DNA of 59,814 nucleotides from a cf. Phormidesmis sp. LEGE 11477 (GCF_015207105.1 NZ_JADEXO010000024.1:1-59814); one strand, 5' to 3'. Counted from the stretch's first letter, positions 18,821-27,976 are shown. Made by a program: numbers and translations. Notes: generated by a model from the sequence alone, not told the origin.

Positions 18821-18912
18821 CGCTCCGAGCAATCGAACCCTCCGACTGGCCGTTCGTTTGGTCTGTGCTTGAGTCCACCTTCAGAATGAACCTTGCCACC
18901 ATTTGTCCTGAT
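18817..18912 (+). pseudogene. 5' remnant of a GNAT acetyltransferase gene
   Basis: The first 23 codons read MTLRAIEPSDWPFVWSVLES and match the start of the intact acetyltransferase at 25673 (MIIRAIEPSDWPFVWSLLEP). By eye about 57 of the first 69 bases are identical, and weaker similarity with small gaps continues to about 18912 (shared CCTGAT). After that the frame runs on to a stop at 19011 with unrelated sequence, overlapping the end of the convergent lipoxygenase gene. Most differences in the matching part are at third codon positions, suggesting both copies were once functional and have been separate for some time. Confidence 0.75.
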
Positions 18913-18939
18913 CGGCAGCTCGCGATAGCTCACAGTCGT

Positions 18940-20910
18940 CTAGACACTGATACTCATCAAGATGGTATCAACTGGAATGCCGGGCTGGATTGCTTCGCGG
19001 TGCTGCCATAGGGCTGTTTTGAGCTTGATGGCCTCAGAGGTCATAATGGGGTTGTATTTCACCGTAGTTAGATTCCATAGCGTAATTACTTGGTCGGCAT
19101 TTTTGGCCGCCACCTCAGGATTGTTTTCTTTCCACATGCCCAGGGTGGCGTATTCCACATCGCCGCCGTCTTCATACTGTTTGTTGTTTACCCATGAATG
19201 TTGGAACGTGCAGATATAGATGACATAGACGCACAGCTCTCTAAGATCTGACATCGTTTTGATATCCAACGTGCCTAGCTCTGGTTTTAGAACAGAGTGA
19301 GCGCTTAGATCTTTCGACATTTCCTCAATCTCTGACCAGTGCTCTTGAATGTCGGCTTCATGTTCGTCAAAGAAATCCTTAACGTAGCCGGTCAAAAGCG
19401 TCCACATGGCGATCGCAGCCGGGTCAAAGTGATTATTTTCGACGTAGTCAGGCATGGTCTGCTGCCGAGGCGTCCAGTTACGGTAGGTCTGGGTTTTTAG
19501 GGTTTCTAACAGCAGGCGATCGCTATCTTTAAAATTAATCACCGTTAGTCTAGGGACAATGCCTTCACTCTTCTCATCTCCCATCAACATGGTCAATCCA
19601 TCTTGATCAATTTTCAGCAAACTCTCAAAGTGCGGTTCGAGCAGCGCCTTAATCGGATTGTCTTTTACATTGCGGAAATACGCCATCGCATACTGATCCA
19701 TGTTTAGATGGGTAGCCCCCAAATGAGCATGTAGCTCATGAGCCACAAACTCAGCGCAGCGGAATAGTTTTTTGGCCCATTCCCATTCACGATCTTGCTT
19801 TTTAGGATGTCGAGTTTGCTTTTCAGTTTCTCCATACAGCAAATACTCAATTGAATGAGGGGTTAGCTGTTGATTGTCTAAACAGAACCGCGCTTCAATG
19901 TACTGAGGCAAAATGCCGTTTTCGTCAATGCTGACATCCTTAAACTCATAGCGGATAATGTACTGCCAGGGGTGATCGTCTACTCGCTTCATCTGGCCGG
20001 GATGAAACCCATTCAAACGGCGCTCCACAAAAAACTCGTCGCTAAACTTATCGGGATGCAGGCGAGTGAGGTTGGGCTGCAAGTAGCTAACAGCATTTAA
20101 TTCAAACTGATCGGCCTCTGGATTAGGCAGTGTCAGAAGCGGGTTAATGACCTGTAAGCCAATGCCACTGAGATAGAAGTTGAAGTTCCATCTTAGACTG
20201 GGCGCAACACTTTCTGGCAGCGATTGAGTTTGATCAAAAGTTGGCGCATTAGGCGCGTAAACAAACTGCGTCTTAGGATCGGCAGATGCAGGGGCTTGGC
20301 TAGAGGGTTGCTTAGTAGAAGGCGGCTTCGCAGAGACTGTCTCTGGTTTTACAGACGGGTTGCTGGTGACTGGAGCTGGTTTCTTGGCGTTGGATACCGA
20401 CGCTGCTGGAGTGGATGCAAGAGGTGTTCCTACTGCTTTCATGGGGTGGGGACTTTCAATAATCCAGATATCTGAAGTTCCTTTTTCGGTGGTTATGTAC
20501 CCGTGATTGCGGGTGTCGGCAGACAGTTTTTGCTGGTCGTAATGACTATTGGTGATAGACACCTGATCTCCGTAGTGAATCGCACCTCCACCAGAAATTT
20601 TACGAATCTGCCAGCCTTGTTTGGCAGCATCGTAGCCGTCTTTCCAGTAATAGCAGTTATGACTGTCAGGAAAAGCACCCAATACATTCTTGCTTCCTAA
20701 ACTCTTTTCTGAAGAAACAATTTTTACAGTATCTCCACTCGTAAGATTGCCAGTTTTTCCTCTGAGTTGGAGTTCTATTTTCCCCGTGTTGTCTAGCTGA
20801 GGCCAGCTATATCTTCCTTTGTCTGCAGCAACTAGGTGCTGACCGTTTTTGTGCCTCAAGTAGAATTTATCACCAAATTTTATGGCCGTAGCTTGGGCTT
20901 TTGCAGGCAT
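18940..20910 (-). CDS. lipoxygenase with N-terminal beta-trefoil-like domain
   Basis: Lipoxygenase, a non-haem iron enzyme that adds O2 to polyunsaturated fatty acids. Start set at ATG 20910 (656 residues) because the product then begins just before the first domain; the upstream 23 codons have no relation to the paralogue. Order: beta-trefoil-like domain about 8-152 (KFGDKFYLRH ... KQGWQIRK ... IWIIES), a Pro/Ser/Lys-rich linker about 155-215, then the catalytic domain about 235-656. Iron ligands read as His391 and His396 (H-x4-H), His571, Asn575 (HSWVN), and the C-terminal residue, which is Val656 instead of the usual Ile. Conserved DEFFVERRLNG and PHF motifs are also present. No signal peptide. 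Second gene of an operon, 78 bases after the larger lipoxygenase. Confidence 0.82.
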   Translation of the reverse strand: MPAKAQATAIKFGDKFYLRHKNGQHLVAADKGRYSWPQLDNTGKIELQLRGKTGNLTSGDTVKIVSSEKSLGSKNVLGAFPDSHNCYYWKDGYDAAKQGWQIRKISGGGAIHYGDQVSITNSHYDQQKLSADTRNHGYITTEKGTSDIWIIESPHPMKAVGTPLASTPAASVSNAKKPAPVTSNPSVKPETVSAKPPSTKQPSSQAPASADPKTQFVYAPNAPTFDQTQSLPESVAPSLRWNFNFYLSGIGLQVINPLLTLPNPEADQFELNAVSYLQPNLTRLHPDKFSDEFFVERRLNGFHPGQMKRVDDHPWQYIIRYEFKDVSIDENGILPQYIEARFCLDNQQLTPHSIEYLLYGETEKQTRHPKKQDREWEWAKKLFRCAEFVAHELHAHLGATHLNMDQYAMAYFRNVKDNPIKALLEPHFESLLKIDQDGLTMLMGDEKSEGIVPRLTVINFKDSDRLLLETLKTQTYRNWTPRQQTMPDYVENNHFDPAAIAMWTLLTGYVKDFFDEHEADIQEHWSEIEEMSKDLSAHSVLKPELGTLDIKTMSDLRELCVYVIYICTFQHSWVNNKQYEDGGDVEYATLGMWKENNPEVAAKNADQVITLWNLTTVKYNPIMTSEAIKLKTALWQHREAIQPGIPVDTILMSISV

Positions 20911-20988
20911 GATACTTCTCTCACTTGTGTTAAAGGGCAGTGGCGTTTTAAAGGGGCTACCTACCGTTCGGCAGCCCAAATGAGGGTG

Positions 20989-23900
20989 CTATATGCTGAT
21001 GCTCATCAGCAGTCGATCGAGCGGGAGTCCTGGTTCAATTGAGTCGCGTTGTTCCCAGACTGCTTTTTTCAGCTCAGTCGGCCCCATGTCCATTACCAGG
21101 TTGTAGCGAACAACAGAGAGGTTCCATAGCACGCTTGCCTGCTTAGACTTTCGCGCCATCTGTCCTACAAATTCACCCATATTATCCTTGGGATTAACGG
21201 CTTCCCACAGGCCCATAGAGCCGTACTCAACATCTCCACAGTCGTCATACTGCTTGTTGTTTACCCAAGAGTGGTAGAAGCTGCTGGTATATATCAAATA
21301 GGTACACATTTGCTTGAGATCGTCCACTGTTTTAATGTCCAGCGTCCCTAGTTCCTTCTTAAGCACAGAATGACTACTCAGATCGTCAGACATCCCTTCA
21401 ATTTCTGACCAGTGTTGTTTGATGCCTGCTTTGTTCTTGGTAAAGAAGCTGTCGACGTAGTCTTGGATGACTTTCCACATGGCGATCGCAGCCGGGTCAA
21501 AGTGATTATTTTCCACTGTATCTGGCATGCAGTCTTGCTCAGGGGTCCAATCCCGATAGGTGAGGCCGCTAATCTCTTCTTTTAGCAGCGTATATAGTCC
21601 ATCTAGGCTAATCGCTGAGGTCTCTGGAATCATGCCATCTATAGGCTTTCCATTCACGCTTTTGTAGCCAATGATGTTAGTACCGCCCCGCTGGTTGATG
21701 TTCAGCACCCCTTCAAAGTGAGGCTCCATCAGCTTTCTAATCGGATTGTTGATCACGTTGCGGTAATACGCGACAGCATACTGGTCAACGTTGAGATGGG
21801 TTCTACCCAGATGAGATCGACTCTCATGGTGAACCATTTCAGCACAGCGGAAAATCTCTTTTGCCCTTTCCCAATCACCGCTTACTGGCGTGTATTTCTC
21901 AGACTCTGTTTTGCCGTGCAGCGTGTATTCAATCGAATGGGGGCGTAGCTGCCGCCCATCTAAACAGAACCTGGCTTCAATGGTTTTAGGGAAAATGGAA
22001 AAGGGATCAACTTCAATCTGGCTGAAGTCGTAGTTCACTACATACTGCCAGTCTGGGTGCTCAACCCGTCTAAGCTGGCCGGGATTAATCCCGTTAAGTC
22101 GGCGCTCTACAAAAAACTCATCGCTGATCTTATCCGGGCGAAGCTTAGTCATGTTGTGAGGCAAAAGAGGACGAGGATCTTCTTGTCTCTCGATAATCTG
22201 TAGCGTCAATAGTGTCCCCACTAACCCTTTAAAGGCTTGGTGAAAGTTCAGCAGCCAGCGCGTGGTGCTCTGGAGTTCAGCCGGGAGCGTTTTATCTGGG
22301 TCAAACTGAGCGATGTTGCTGTTTTCAGCGTAGGAAATTTTCTCTTTAGGTGTGGGCACTTTCACCGGCAAATCGTCGCTGATTGCCCAGCTTACGCCGC
22401 GCATAACGCCGTAGCGGTCATACACTGTAGAATCGCAAGCGGTGGATTCAGATCCTCGATTCAGCATCCAGTAGCCCATCAGAGCGGGTTCTTTGCGGTT
22501 TACATACGCCAAACGACGCGACATATTTGTCTTAATTTGATCGGCGCTGCGGGCGGTGTTCCAGAATCGGAAGTCAGCGAGTTCGCCAGCAAAATGGTCT
22601 TCGTTTGGATAGCGTTTGCCAAGCAGCAGCTCAGCATTAACTGGAGGAGCGATCGCACCTTTCAACTTCTCTTTGCCAACCGACTCACCATTCACATACA
22701 GTTCCACCTGCTGACTATCTAGAACAACTGCCAGGTGATACCATTCGCCCAGCTCAATCACCGCGCTATCCCACGACTGAATAATCTGATTCTTGCCAGC
22801 GTCAGTAGAGTAAATAAACTGAGGAATTTTCTTCTCTGCGTCAATCAACAGCCCATAGTGGATCGCTTCTAAGTCAACAGGGGGAGTTCCTGGTGATTGA
22901 ATCGGATTGTACTGCTTAGCAAAAACAACGCTCTTTTTATATGCCGATAGTTTTGTCCAGCATTCTAGAGTGAGCGTATCGTCCGGCTCCTGATAGTCTA
23001 GTGAGGCGCTACGGCCAATACTTACATAGCTGTCTTTCCCATTAAAAGAAAGCACAGGCTGTGGCTGTGCGGCAGGTTTGGCATAAGCACCTAATCGAAT
23101 CATCAATATGTTGCGGTTCCGGTCTTGAGTCGCACCATAAGCGCCACAAAATCCTATGATTTCTTCTCCACCCGCTTCTAGCGAGAAAGGCGTGATCTTG
23201 GTCTGTCTGTGTTTACTCTCTCCCCCAAATACTTCAGAGGACACACCGTTGCGGGTATGAAATTGCAAACTGATAATGACGGGTACCGAATGATTCTGGG
23301 TTTGTAGTCCCCAAGTCCCTGTTACTTTGGTTAAATAGTCGTCGTCGTCGATAAAGAATACTCTGGGGGTGTCGCCAAGCCTGCCAGAGTCAACATCAGC
23401 ATTCGGGACAGTGACGGAGTCCTGGTAGGCAACGCCCAAACCATCCACCGCCCAACAGGCCGCAACTCGCAGGGCCACGATCTTTGCCCCAGGCGTTCGA
23501 TGGTCGGCCAAAAGGTCAAAATCCGTGGCGTCAGTAGAGCCGCCAACGGGCTGTATTTTGAGTTTGTTTTGAGCTTTAGGCTGAGTTTTAGGCTGGGTTT
23601 TAGGCATAGTGTCCTCGGGGGAATCTGACTGGGAATCGGCAGATGAAATTGTGAGAGTTCTGGTGGTGTTATTAGCAGATGACTGATATTCGATGTCATC
23701 TGACTCGTCTGGATCGGGTAAGGGAACAGTGGGAGAATCGACTAACAGACGCATCGCTGAGAGCAAGTAATCTCCCATCCGATGGTCGCCAACGTTATCT
23801 AAATCGAGCCGGGTCAGAGACTTGCCAAAATTAGCGATGCGGTCCCAGGCGGACATTTGACCGTCTTTGTGCAGGTTCCCATCAGCATCCCAATACACCA

Positions 23901-25077
23901 GCGTCCCCATATGCTCGTACCAGATGTGAGGGACGCGCGGTACGGAATCGTTGTCGTTAATCACTCGAAAGAATCGAGCTTTGAAGTCAGCATCAAAGGC
24001 TTGGGCCAGCTTGCGATCGCCCACCCGAGGCTGACCAAACGTATAGGCCCCCATGACGTTGTACTTCTTACCTTCTTGCAGCCGCAACGTGGCACAGGCT
24101 AGGGCTGCGAGCGCACCGCCTAAGCTATGGCCCGTAATCCAAATCGGCTGATTGTGAGTATTGAGCTTGTCCAACGACTTGATAATTCTGGGCCAAACCG
24201 AGCGCAGCGATCGATAGAACCCACTATGAGCGTTGCCTATAGGCTTATCAGTGGGCCAAGCATCTTTGTCAAGCTCGATGTTAGTAAGCCAGTCCGTAAG
24301 GTTTTCAGTACCGCGAAAAGCCAAGATTATCTTTTCATCATCGCCAACAATAAATCCTTCCGCGTCCGTTTCACCGTTGGTATCACTAGATCGAAAGAAA
24401 AACTCTTGATTGTTCTTTTCATCGAAGGTAAAGCCCAAAGCACTTAATAACCCTTGGCAAGGCTCTGACTTTTGATAGGCCATATTAGCGCAATAGCCTA
24501 AGTAGGCCATGTTAGCTAGGCTAAATTCCTCAGCGGTCGGATTGAATAGTTTTTGTAAAAATACGGCTTCTGTATTAGGTTCTCCGGTCACCTGATAATC
24601 ATCAGATTCTATAAACCACCACTCATTAGCGCGAGGTACGGTGGTGACATAGCCTTCATAGCGCGTATCTCTTGACAGCCGCTGATCGTAGTGATCGTTA
24701 GTCAGATAAAACGCATCGCCATAGTAAATCTGTTTGTCGCCTTCTTCAATTTCTCTTTTTGTAACTCTCCAGCCTTGTTTTTTAGCGTTGTAGTCTTTCT
24801 TTCCGTAATAACAAGAACGAGAATCACGCCAGGCCCCTAAAACTCGCTCTTCTCCAATAGCGGGCTCTAGTCCTACAATTTGAACTGTCGCCCCGTCTAC
24901 AGCATCACCTTGAAGCTTCACCTTAGCCTTGCTTTCAAAGCCGAGCCGGGGCCAGTTGCGTCGTTTGGCATCGTCCGGCTTCGGAAATACGTCCGATAGA
25001 TAGGCTCCGCTCATATGCCGCAGGTAAACAACATCTCCCGCTTTAACGGGAACTTTCGATTCGGTTTGAATCTGCAT
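20989..25077 (-). CDS. lipase-lectin-LamG-lipoxygenase fusion protein
   Basis: A 1362-residue multidomain enzyme. Order: beta-trefoil-like domain about 10-160 (homologous to that of the next gene); class 3 lipase about 180-450 with GHSLGG (Ser318), and likely Asp377 and His432 completing the triad; a Pro/Lys/Gln-rich linker; a jacalin-like lectin domain about 505-667 (IISLQFHTRNG, EEIIGFCGAYG, RLGAYAKP); a LamG/concanavalin-like domain about 675-855 (YVSIGRSASLDY, VELYVNGESVG, ELADFRFWNTARS); a lipoxygenase domain about 925-1362. Iron ligands read as His1084, His1089, His1269, Asn1273 and C-terminal Ile1362, with the same spacing as in plant enzymes. The lipoxygenase domain (about 430 residues) is a compact form. 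No signal peptide is visible although lectin-like domains are usual outside cells. ATG start at 25077. Confidence 0.85.
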   Translation of the reverse strand: MQIQTESKVPVKAGDVVYLRHMSGAYLSDVFPKPDDAKRRNWPRLGFESKAKVKLQGDAVDGATVQIVGLEPAIGEERVLGAWRDSRSCYYGKKDYNAKKQGWRVTKREIEEGDKQIYYGDAFYLTNDHYDQRLSRDTRYEGYVTTVPRANEWWFIESDDYQVTGEPNTEAVFLQKLFNPTAEEFSLANMAYLGYCANMAYQKSEPCQGLLSALGFTFDEKNNQEFFFRSSDTNGETDAEGFIVGDDEKIILAFRGTENLTDWLTNIELDKDAWPTDKPIGNAHSGFYRSLRSVWPRIIKSLDKLNTHNQPIWITGHSLGGALAALACATLRLQEGKKYNVMGAYTFGQPRVGDRKLAQAFDADFKARFFRVINDNDSVPRVPHIWYEHMGTLVYWDADGNLHKDGQMSAWDRIANFGKSLTRLDLDNVGDHRMGDYLLSAMRLLVDSPTVPLPDPDESDDIEYQSSANNTTRTLTISSADSQSDSPEDTMPKTQPKTQPKAQNKLKIQPVGGSTDATDFDLLADHRTPGAKIVALRVAACWAVDGLGVAYQDSVTVPNADVDSGRLGDTPRVFFIDDDDYLTKVTGTWGLQTQNHSVPVIISLQFHTRNGVSSEVFGGESKHRQTKITPFSLEAGGEEIIGFCGAYGATQDRNRNILMIRLGAYAKPAAQPQPVLSFNGKDSYVSIGRSASLDYQEPDDTLTLECWTKLSAYKKSVVFAKQYNPIQSPGTPPVDLEAIHYGLLIDAEKKIPQFIYSTDAGKNQIIQSWDSAVIELGEWYHLAVVLDSQQVELYVNGESVGKEKLKGAIAPPVNAELLLGKRYPNEDHFAGELADFRFWNTARSADQIKTNMSRRLAYVNRKEPALMGYWMLNRGSESTACDSTVYDRYGVMRGVSWAISDDLPVKVPTPKEKISYAENSNIAQFDPDKTLPAELQSTTRWLLNFHQAFKGLVGTLLTLQIIERQEDPRPLLPHNMTKLRPDKISDEFFVERRLNGINPGQLRRVEHPDWQYVVNYDFSQIEVDPFSIFPKTIEARFCLDGRQLRPHSIEYTLHGKTESEKYTPVSGDWERAKEIFRCAEMVHHESRSHLGRTHLNVDQYAVAYYRNVINNPIRKLMEPHFEGVLNINQRGGTNIIGYKSVNGKPIDGMIPETSAISLDGLYTLLKEEISGLTYRDWTPEQDCMPDTVENNHFDPAAIAMWKVIQDYVDSFFTKNKAGIKQHWSEIEGMSDDLSSHSVLKKELGTLDIKTVDDLKQMCTYLIYTSSFYHSWVNNKQYDDCGDVEYGSMGLWEAVNPKDNMGEFVGQMARKSKQASVLWNLSVVRYNLVMDMGPTELKKAVWEQRDSIEPGLPLDRLLMSISI

Positions 25078-25672
25078 GCCAATAACTTCCTATTTTTTAA
25101 CTTAGGACAAACACGACAGGCAAAATATTCCAAAAACATTCCAAGAGCAATTATTTCAAGAGTAATTGTTTTTACCTGTAGCCATAGGTGAATAGTGACC
25201 AATCAGTGAATAATTGAGCCTTATTCTTATTCTTATGTCCGCTGAGCAGCGTTTATTTAGGCTGCTATCGCTTTTACAACAATCAGAAGAGAGAATAAAA
25301 CTAGAGAGAATTATCTATCTCCAGACCTAAGCCTGTCACAGTATCTCGAAAGGGGGTAGGGATAAAAGTGGTGTTGTATCAATAGAGGTATGCGATCGCA
25401 ATCCCCAAATCTTTCATCAAGTCGGATAAACTAGTTAGGGCAAAGTAGAAACTATTCCCGTACAATCACACTGACTTTAAGATAGAAAATGGCTGGCACT
25501 ATAGATTTTCACCCGTTAGCAGGGACGAAGCTGAAAATCTAAATACTGGTATCCTCTTTGTATAAATTAAGTCAATCAAGCACTGTGACAAAAGATACAA
25601 AATGGTTTTGCTGACTATGAAGCGTTATCACTTATTTGTTTGTATTTATGTCGTTTTCTTATCGTTATATAA
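25078..25672. other. intergenic region upstream of the lipoxygenase operon
   Basis: About 595 A/T-rich bases between the divergent fusion gene (leftward) and the acetyltransferase gene (rightward); it should contain both promoters. It holds a perfect 9-base inverted repeat (AGATTTTCA at 25503-25511, TGAAAATCT at 25532-25540) inside a 17-codon ATG frame (25489-25542) that I do not consider a proven gene. Nothing else recognised. Confidence 0.5.
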
Positions 25673-26224
25673 ATGATTATCCGAGCGATCGAACCATCTG
25701 ACTGGCCGTTTGTTTGGTCTCTGCTTGAGCCCACTTTTAGGGCGGGTGAAACCTACGCCTTTTCTCCTGATATCTGCGAATCTGAAGCCTATCAAGTTTG
25801 GGTAGAAAGGCCAAGAGCGACCTACGTTGTCGTCCAAGAGGGCGTAGCTAAAGGGACTGCTGTTGAGAAAGTCACTGAAGAAGTCGCTGTTGAGGAATGC
25901 GATCGCAGCTCTCGCATTCTAGGAACTTATTACATCAAAGCAAACCAACCTGCACTAGGCGCTCACGTTTGCAATTGTGGCTACGTTGTTGCCACCGCAG
26001 CTAGAGGAAGAGGCATCGCCACCGCCATGTGCGAGCATTCCCAAGCAGAGGCAAGGCGCTTAGGCTTTATTGCTATGCAGTTCAATCTAGTGGTATCCAC
26101 CAACGCAGCCGCAGTCAGACTATGGCAAAAGTTAGGATTTGAGATTGTTGGCAAATTACCAAAGGCATTTCAGCATTCTGTTGCCGGATTAGTTGATGCG
26201 TTTGTGATGTACAAAATCTTGTAA
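25673..26224 (+). CDS. GNAT family N-acetyltransferase
   Basis: 183-residue acetyltransferase using acetyl-CoA, substrate unknown. Seen: N-terminal strand IIRAIEPSDWPFVWSLL, the acetyl-CoA-binding signature ATAARGRGIATAMCEHS (R/Q-x-x-G-x-G/A) at about 116-132, and the C-terminal NAAAVRLWQKLGFEIVG motif. Between about residues 60 and 80 there is an acidic/Val-rich insertion (VEKVTEEVAVEE) longer than usual for the fold. Its first 23 codons match the broken copy next to the LysR gene, on the other side of the lipoxygenase genes. The ATG is preceded by A/T-rich sequence with no strong ribosome site. Confidence 0.9.
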   Translation: MIIRAIEPSDWPFVWSLLEPTFRAGETYAFSPDICESEAYQVWVERPRATYVVVQEGVAKGTAVEKVTEEVAVEECDRSSRILGTYYIKANQPALGAHVCNCGYVVATAARGRGIATAMCEHSQAEARRLGFIAMQFNLVVSTNAAAVRLWQKLGFEIVGKLPKAFQHSVAGLVDAFVMYKIL

Positions 26225-26252
26225 TTAAGTCCTTGTAATGAAGCCCAGTCGT

Positions 26253-27086
26253 TCAAGATCCTGACGGCGCAAACCTGGCTAATGGATCTACATCAGCAAG
26301 AACATCACTCAGCTCGCTATGAATGTGACCATTGGTGGCCAAAATTCGACCGCTCCCGATATCAAATGAACCCTCGTCATAAGCGGTCACTTTGCCACCC
26401 GCTTCTTGTACTAAGATGACACCCGCCGCCACGTCCCAGGGCGATAGCCCTCGCTCCCAGTAACCATCTAGTCGGCCACAGGCGACATAGGCCAAATCAA
26501 TCGAAGCCGCCCCACCCCGGCGAACGCCACGAGTGAGATGAGTCAACTCACAAAATTCTGCATAGTTATTGTCAATTGTTTCCCGGCGGTCGTAGGCAAA
26601 GCCAGTGACCAGCAGACTGTCGGCCAGCGTCTCTGTCTTCGAGACGCTAATCGGCTCTCGGTTACAGGTTGCGCCTAACCCTTTGGCGGCTCGAAAAAGG
26701 TGATTGTGAACCGGATCAAAAATGGCCCCTACCGCAGGCTGATTGTTAATTAATAGACCCACCGAACAGCCACAAAAGGGATACTGATGCGTGTAGTTAG
26801 TCGTGCCATCTAGTGGGTCAACGGCCCAAAGTAATTCGTCCGTTTGCTTGCCAATACTGCCGGATTCCTCAGCGAGAATAGCGTGCGTGGGTACATGGCG
26901 GCGTAAGACAGCGAGCACTTCCTTCTCGGCGGCTTTGTCAGCTTCGGTCACGAGATCTCCAGGACGGCCCTTTTGTTGAATATTAGAAAGATTGCCCCAG
27001 TAATGCTGGAGCACGGCCCCTCCCGCGCAAGCAGCTTCGGTAGCGATATCAAGAAAGCGCTGGAGATCTTCGGAAGAATAAGTCAT
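26253..27086 (-). CDS. inositol monophosphatase family protein
   Basis: Mg2+-dependent phosphatase of the inositol monophosphatase/FIG superfamily, 277 residues. Seen: the metal-binding Glu in ILAEESGS (about 68-75), the signature DPLDGTTNYTHQYPF (about 90-104), and the C-terminal WDVAAGVILVQEAGG (about 216-230), which provide the metal ligands. Substrate could be inositol-1-phosphate, a sugar phosphate or histidinol phosphate; cyanobacteria have several paralogues and sequence alone does not decide. Convergent with the acetyltransferase gene (28 bases apart). Its start is followed upstream by about 190 bases before the ferredoxin gene on the same strand. Confidence 0.92.
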   Translation of the reverse strand: MTYSSEDLQRFLDIATEAACAGGAVLQHYWGNLSNIQQKGRPGDLVTEADKAAEKEVLAVLRRHVPTHAILAEESGSIGKQTDELLWAVDPLDGTTNYTHQYPFCGCSVGLLINNQPAVGAIFDPVHNHLFRAAKGLGATCNREPISVSKTETLADSLLVTGFAYDRRETIDNNYAEFCELTHLTRGVRRGGAASIDLAYVACGRLDGYWERGLSPWDVAAGVILVQEAGGKVTAYDEGSFDIGSGRILATNGHIHSELSDVLADVDPLARFAPSGS

Positions 27087-27277
27087 CTGGAGAGAATTTC
27101 TTTAGGAATATTGTCTGAAACCGCTATCTTTCGAGAAGACGAGCTCGTAGCATGAGGTGGATTGACGCCTTCCACTTCATACCGAGACTCATTTCTTATC
27201 TCTCCCGGCAAGAGATTTGCTGCAGGCTGGGTCAACTGTAGCCGGGTTAGATTAGCTGCGGACTAAGCTGGCTTCTA

Positions 27278-27646
27278 TTAATCGTCGTCGATCAAGATGC
27301 CAGAGCGGGTCTTACCTTTGCCAAAGTAGCGACCAAATTGGAGTTCATAAACCTCGTCTTCGTCTTGAGTTTCTACTTCTATATCGCTGCGGGGATAGCT
27401 AACGCACAGCAGCGCATAGCCCTGTTCGCGCAGGTCAGGAGAAAGGCCCATCGCCTCGGGCTGGTGAACTTCACCCGAGAGCACGCGAACGGCGCAGGTG
27501 GTGCAGGCTCCGTTGCGGCAGGCATAGGGCAAGTCGGCGGCTTGATTTTCTGCGGTTTGCAAGATGTAGCGATCGCGCGGCACCTGCACTGTATAAACCG
27601 TATTTTTCTGTCGGTGGTGAATGCGAATGCGGTAGGTTTCAGCCAT
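27278..27646 (-). CDS. 2Fe-2S ferredoxin, plant type
   Basis: Soluble one-electron carrier, 122 residues. Seen: the [2Fe-2S] pattern C-x4-C-x2-C (ACRNGACTTCAV) and the fourth ligand in LLCVSYP, all present. It is longer than photosynthetic Fd (about 97 residues), with extra residues at both ends and a basic/Asp C-terminal tail (RYFGKGKTRSGILIDDD), so it is a paralogue and not the main photosystem I acceptor. The N-terminus YRIRIHHRQKNTVYTVQVPRDRYIL is typical of the cyanobacterial Fd-like group. Partner enzyme unknown. Divergent from tRNA-Ser, with about 230 bases between. Confidence 0.92.
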   Translation of the reverse strand: MAETYRIRIHHRQKNTVYTVQVPRDRYILQTAENQAADLPYACRNGACTTCAVRVLSGEVHQPEAMGLSPDLREQGYALLCVSYPRSDIEVETQDEDEVYELQFGRYFGKGKTRSGILIDDD

Positions 27647-27877
27647 GACAAGGATAATGACAGGGACAGTTGAAGCGAAAAGTTAGATCGAACAGTGCTT
27701 CTATCATTACACGGATTTCATGACACAAAAATTGATTGAGCAGGTAGCTATGCGAACGGTTGACGAGTCGAAAATTAGTATTGTATCCAGGTCGCTTTCT
27801 GCTACGATGGCAAAGCTGTAAGTCGTTATCTCAAAAGACCTTAGTTGGCTTTGGGAGTGCGCTTACTAGCCTAATCA

Positions 27878-27964
27878 GGAGAGATGGCCGAGTGGTTGAA
27901 GGCGCAGCACTGGAAATGCTGTAACGGGGCAACTTGTTCGAGGGTTCGAATCCCTCTCTCTCCG
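27878..27964 (+). tRNA. tRNA-Ser (anticodon GGA)
   Basis: Folds as a class II tRNA with a long variable arm. The acceptor stem GGAGAGA pairs with TCTCTCC, discriminator G; the anticodon loop in CACTGGAAATGC gives GGA; the T-loop is GGTTCGAATCC. The 3' CCA is not encoded. The end lies 13 bases from the stop of the convergent transporter gene. Confidence 0.95.
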
Positions 27965-27976
27965 TTCTTATTACGC

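Noticed and set aside
22237-22722. 161-residue plus-strand frame
   Set aside because: Lies within the lipase-lipoxygenase fusion gene on the opposite strand; no domain pattern.
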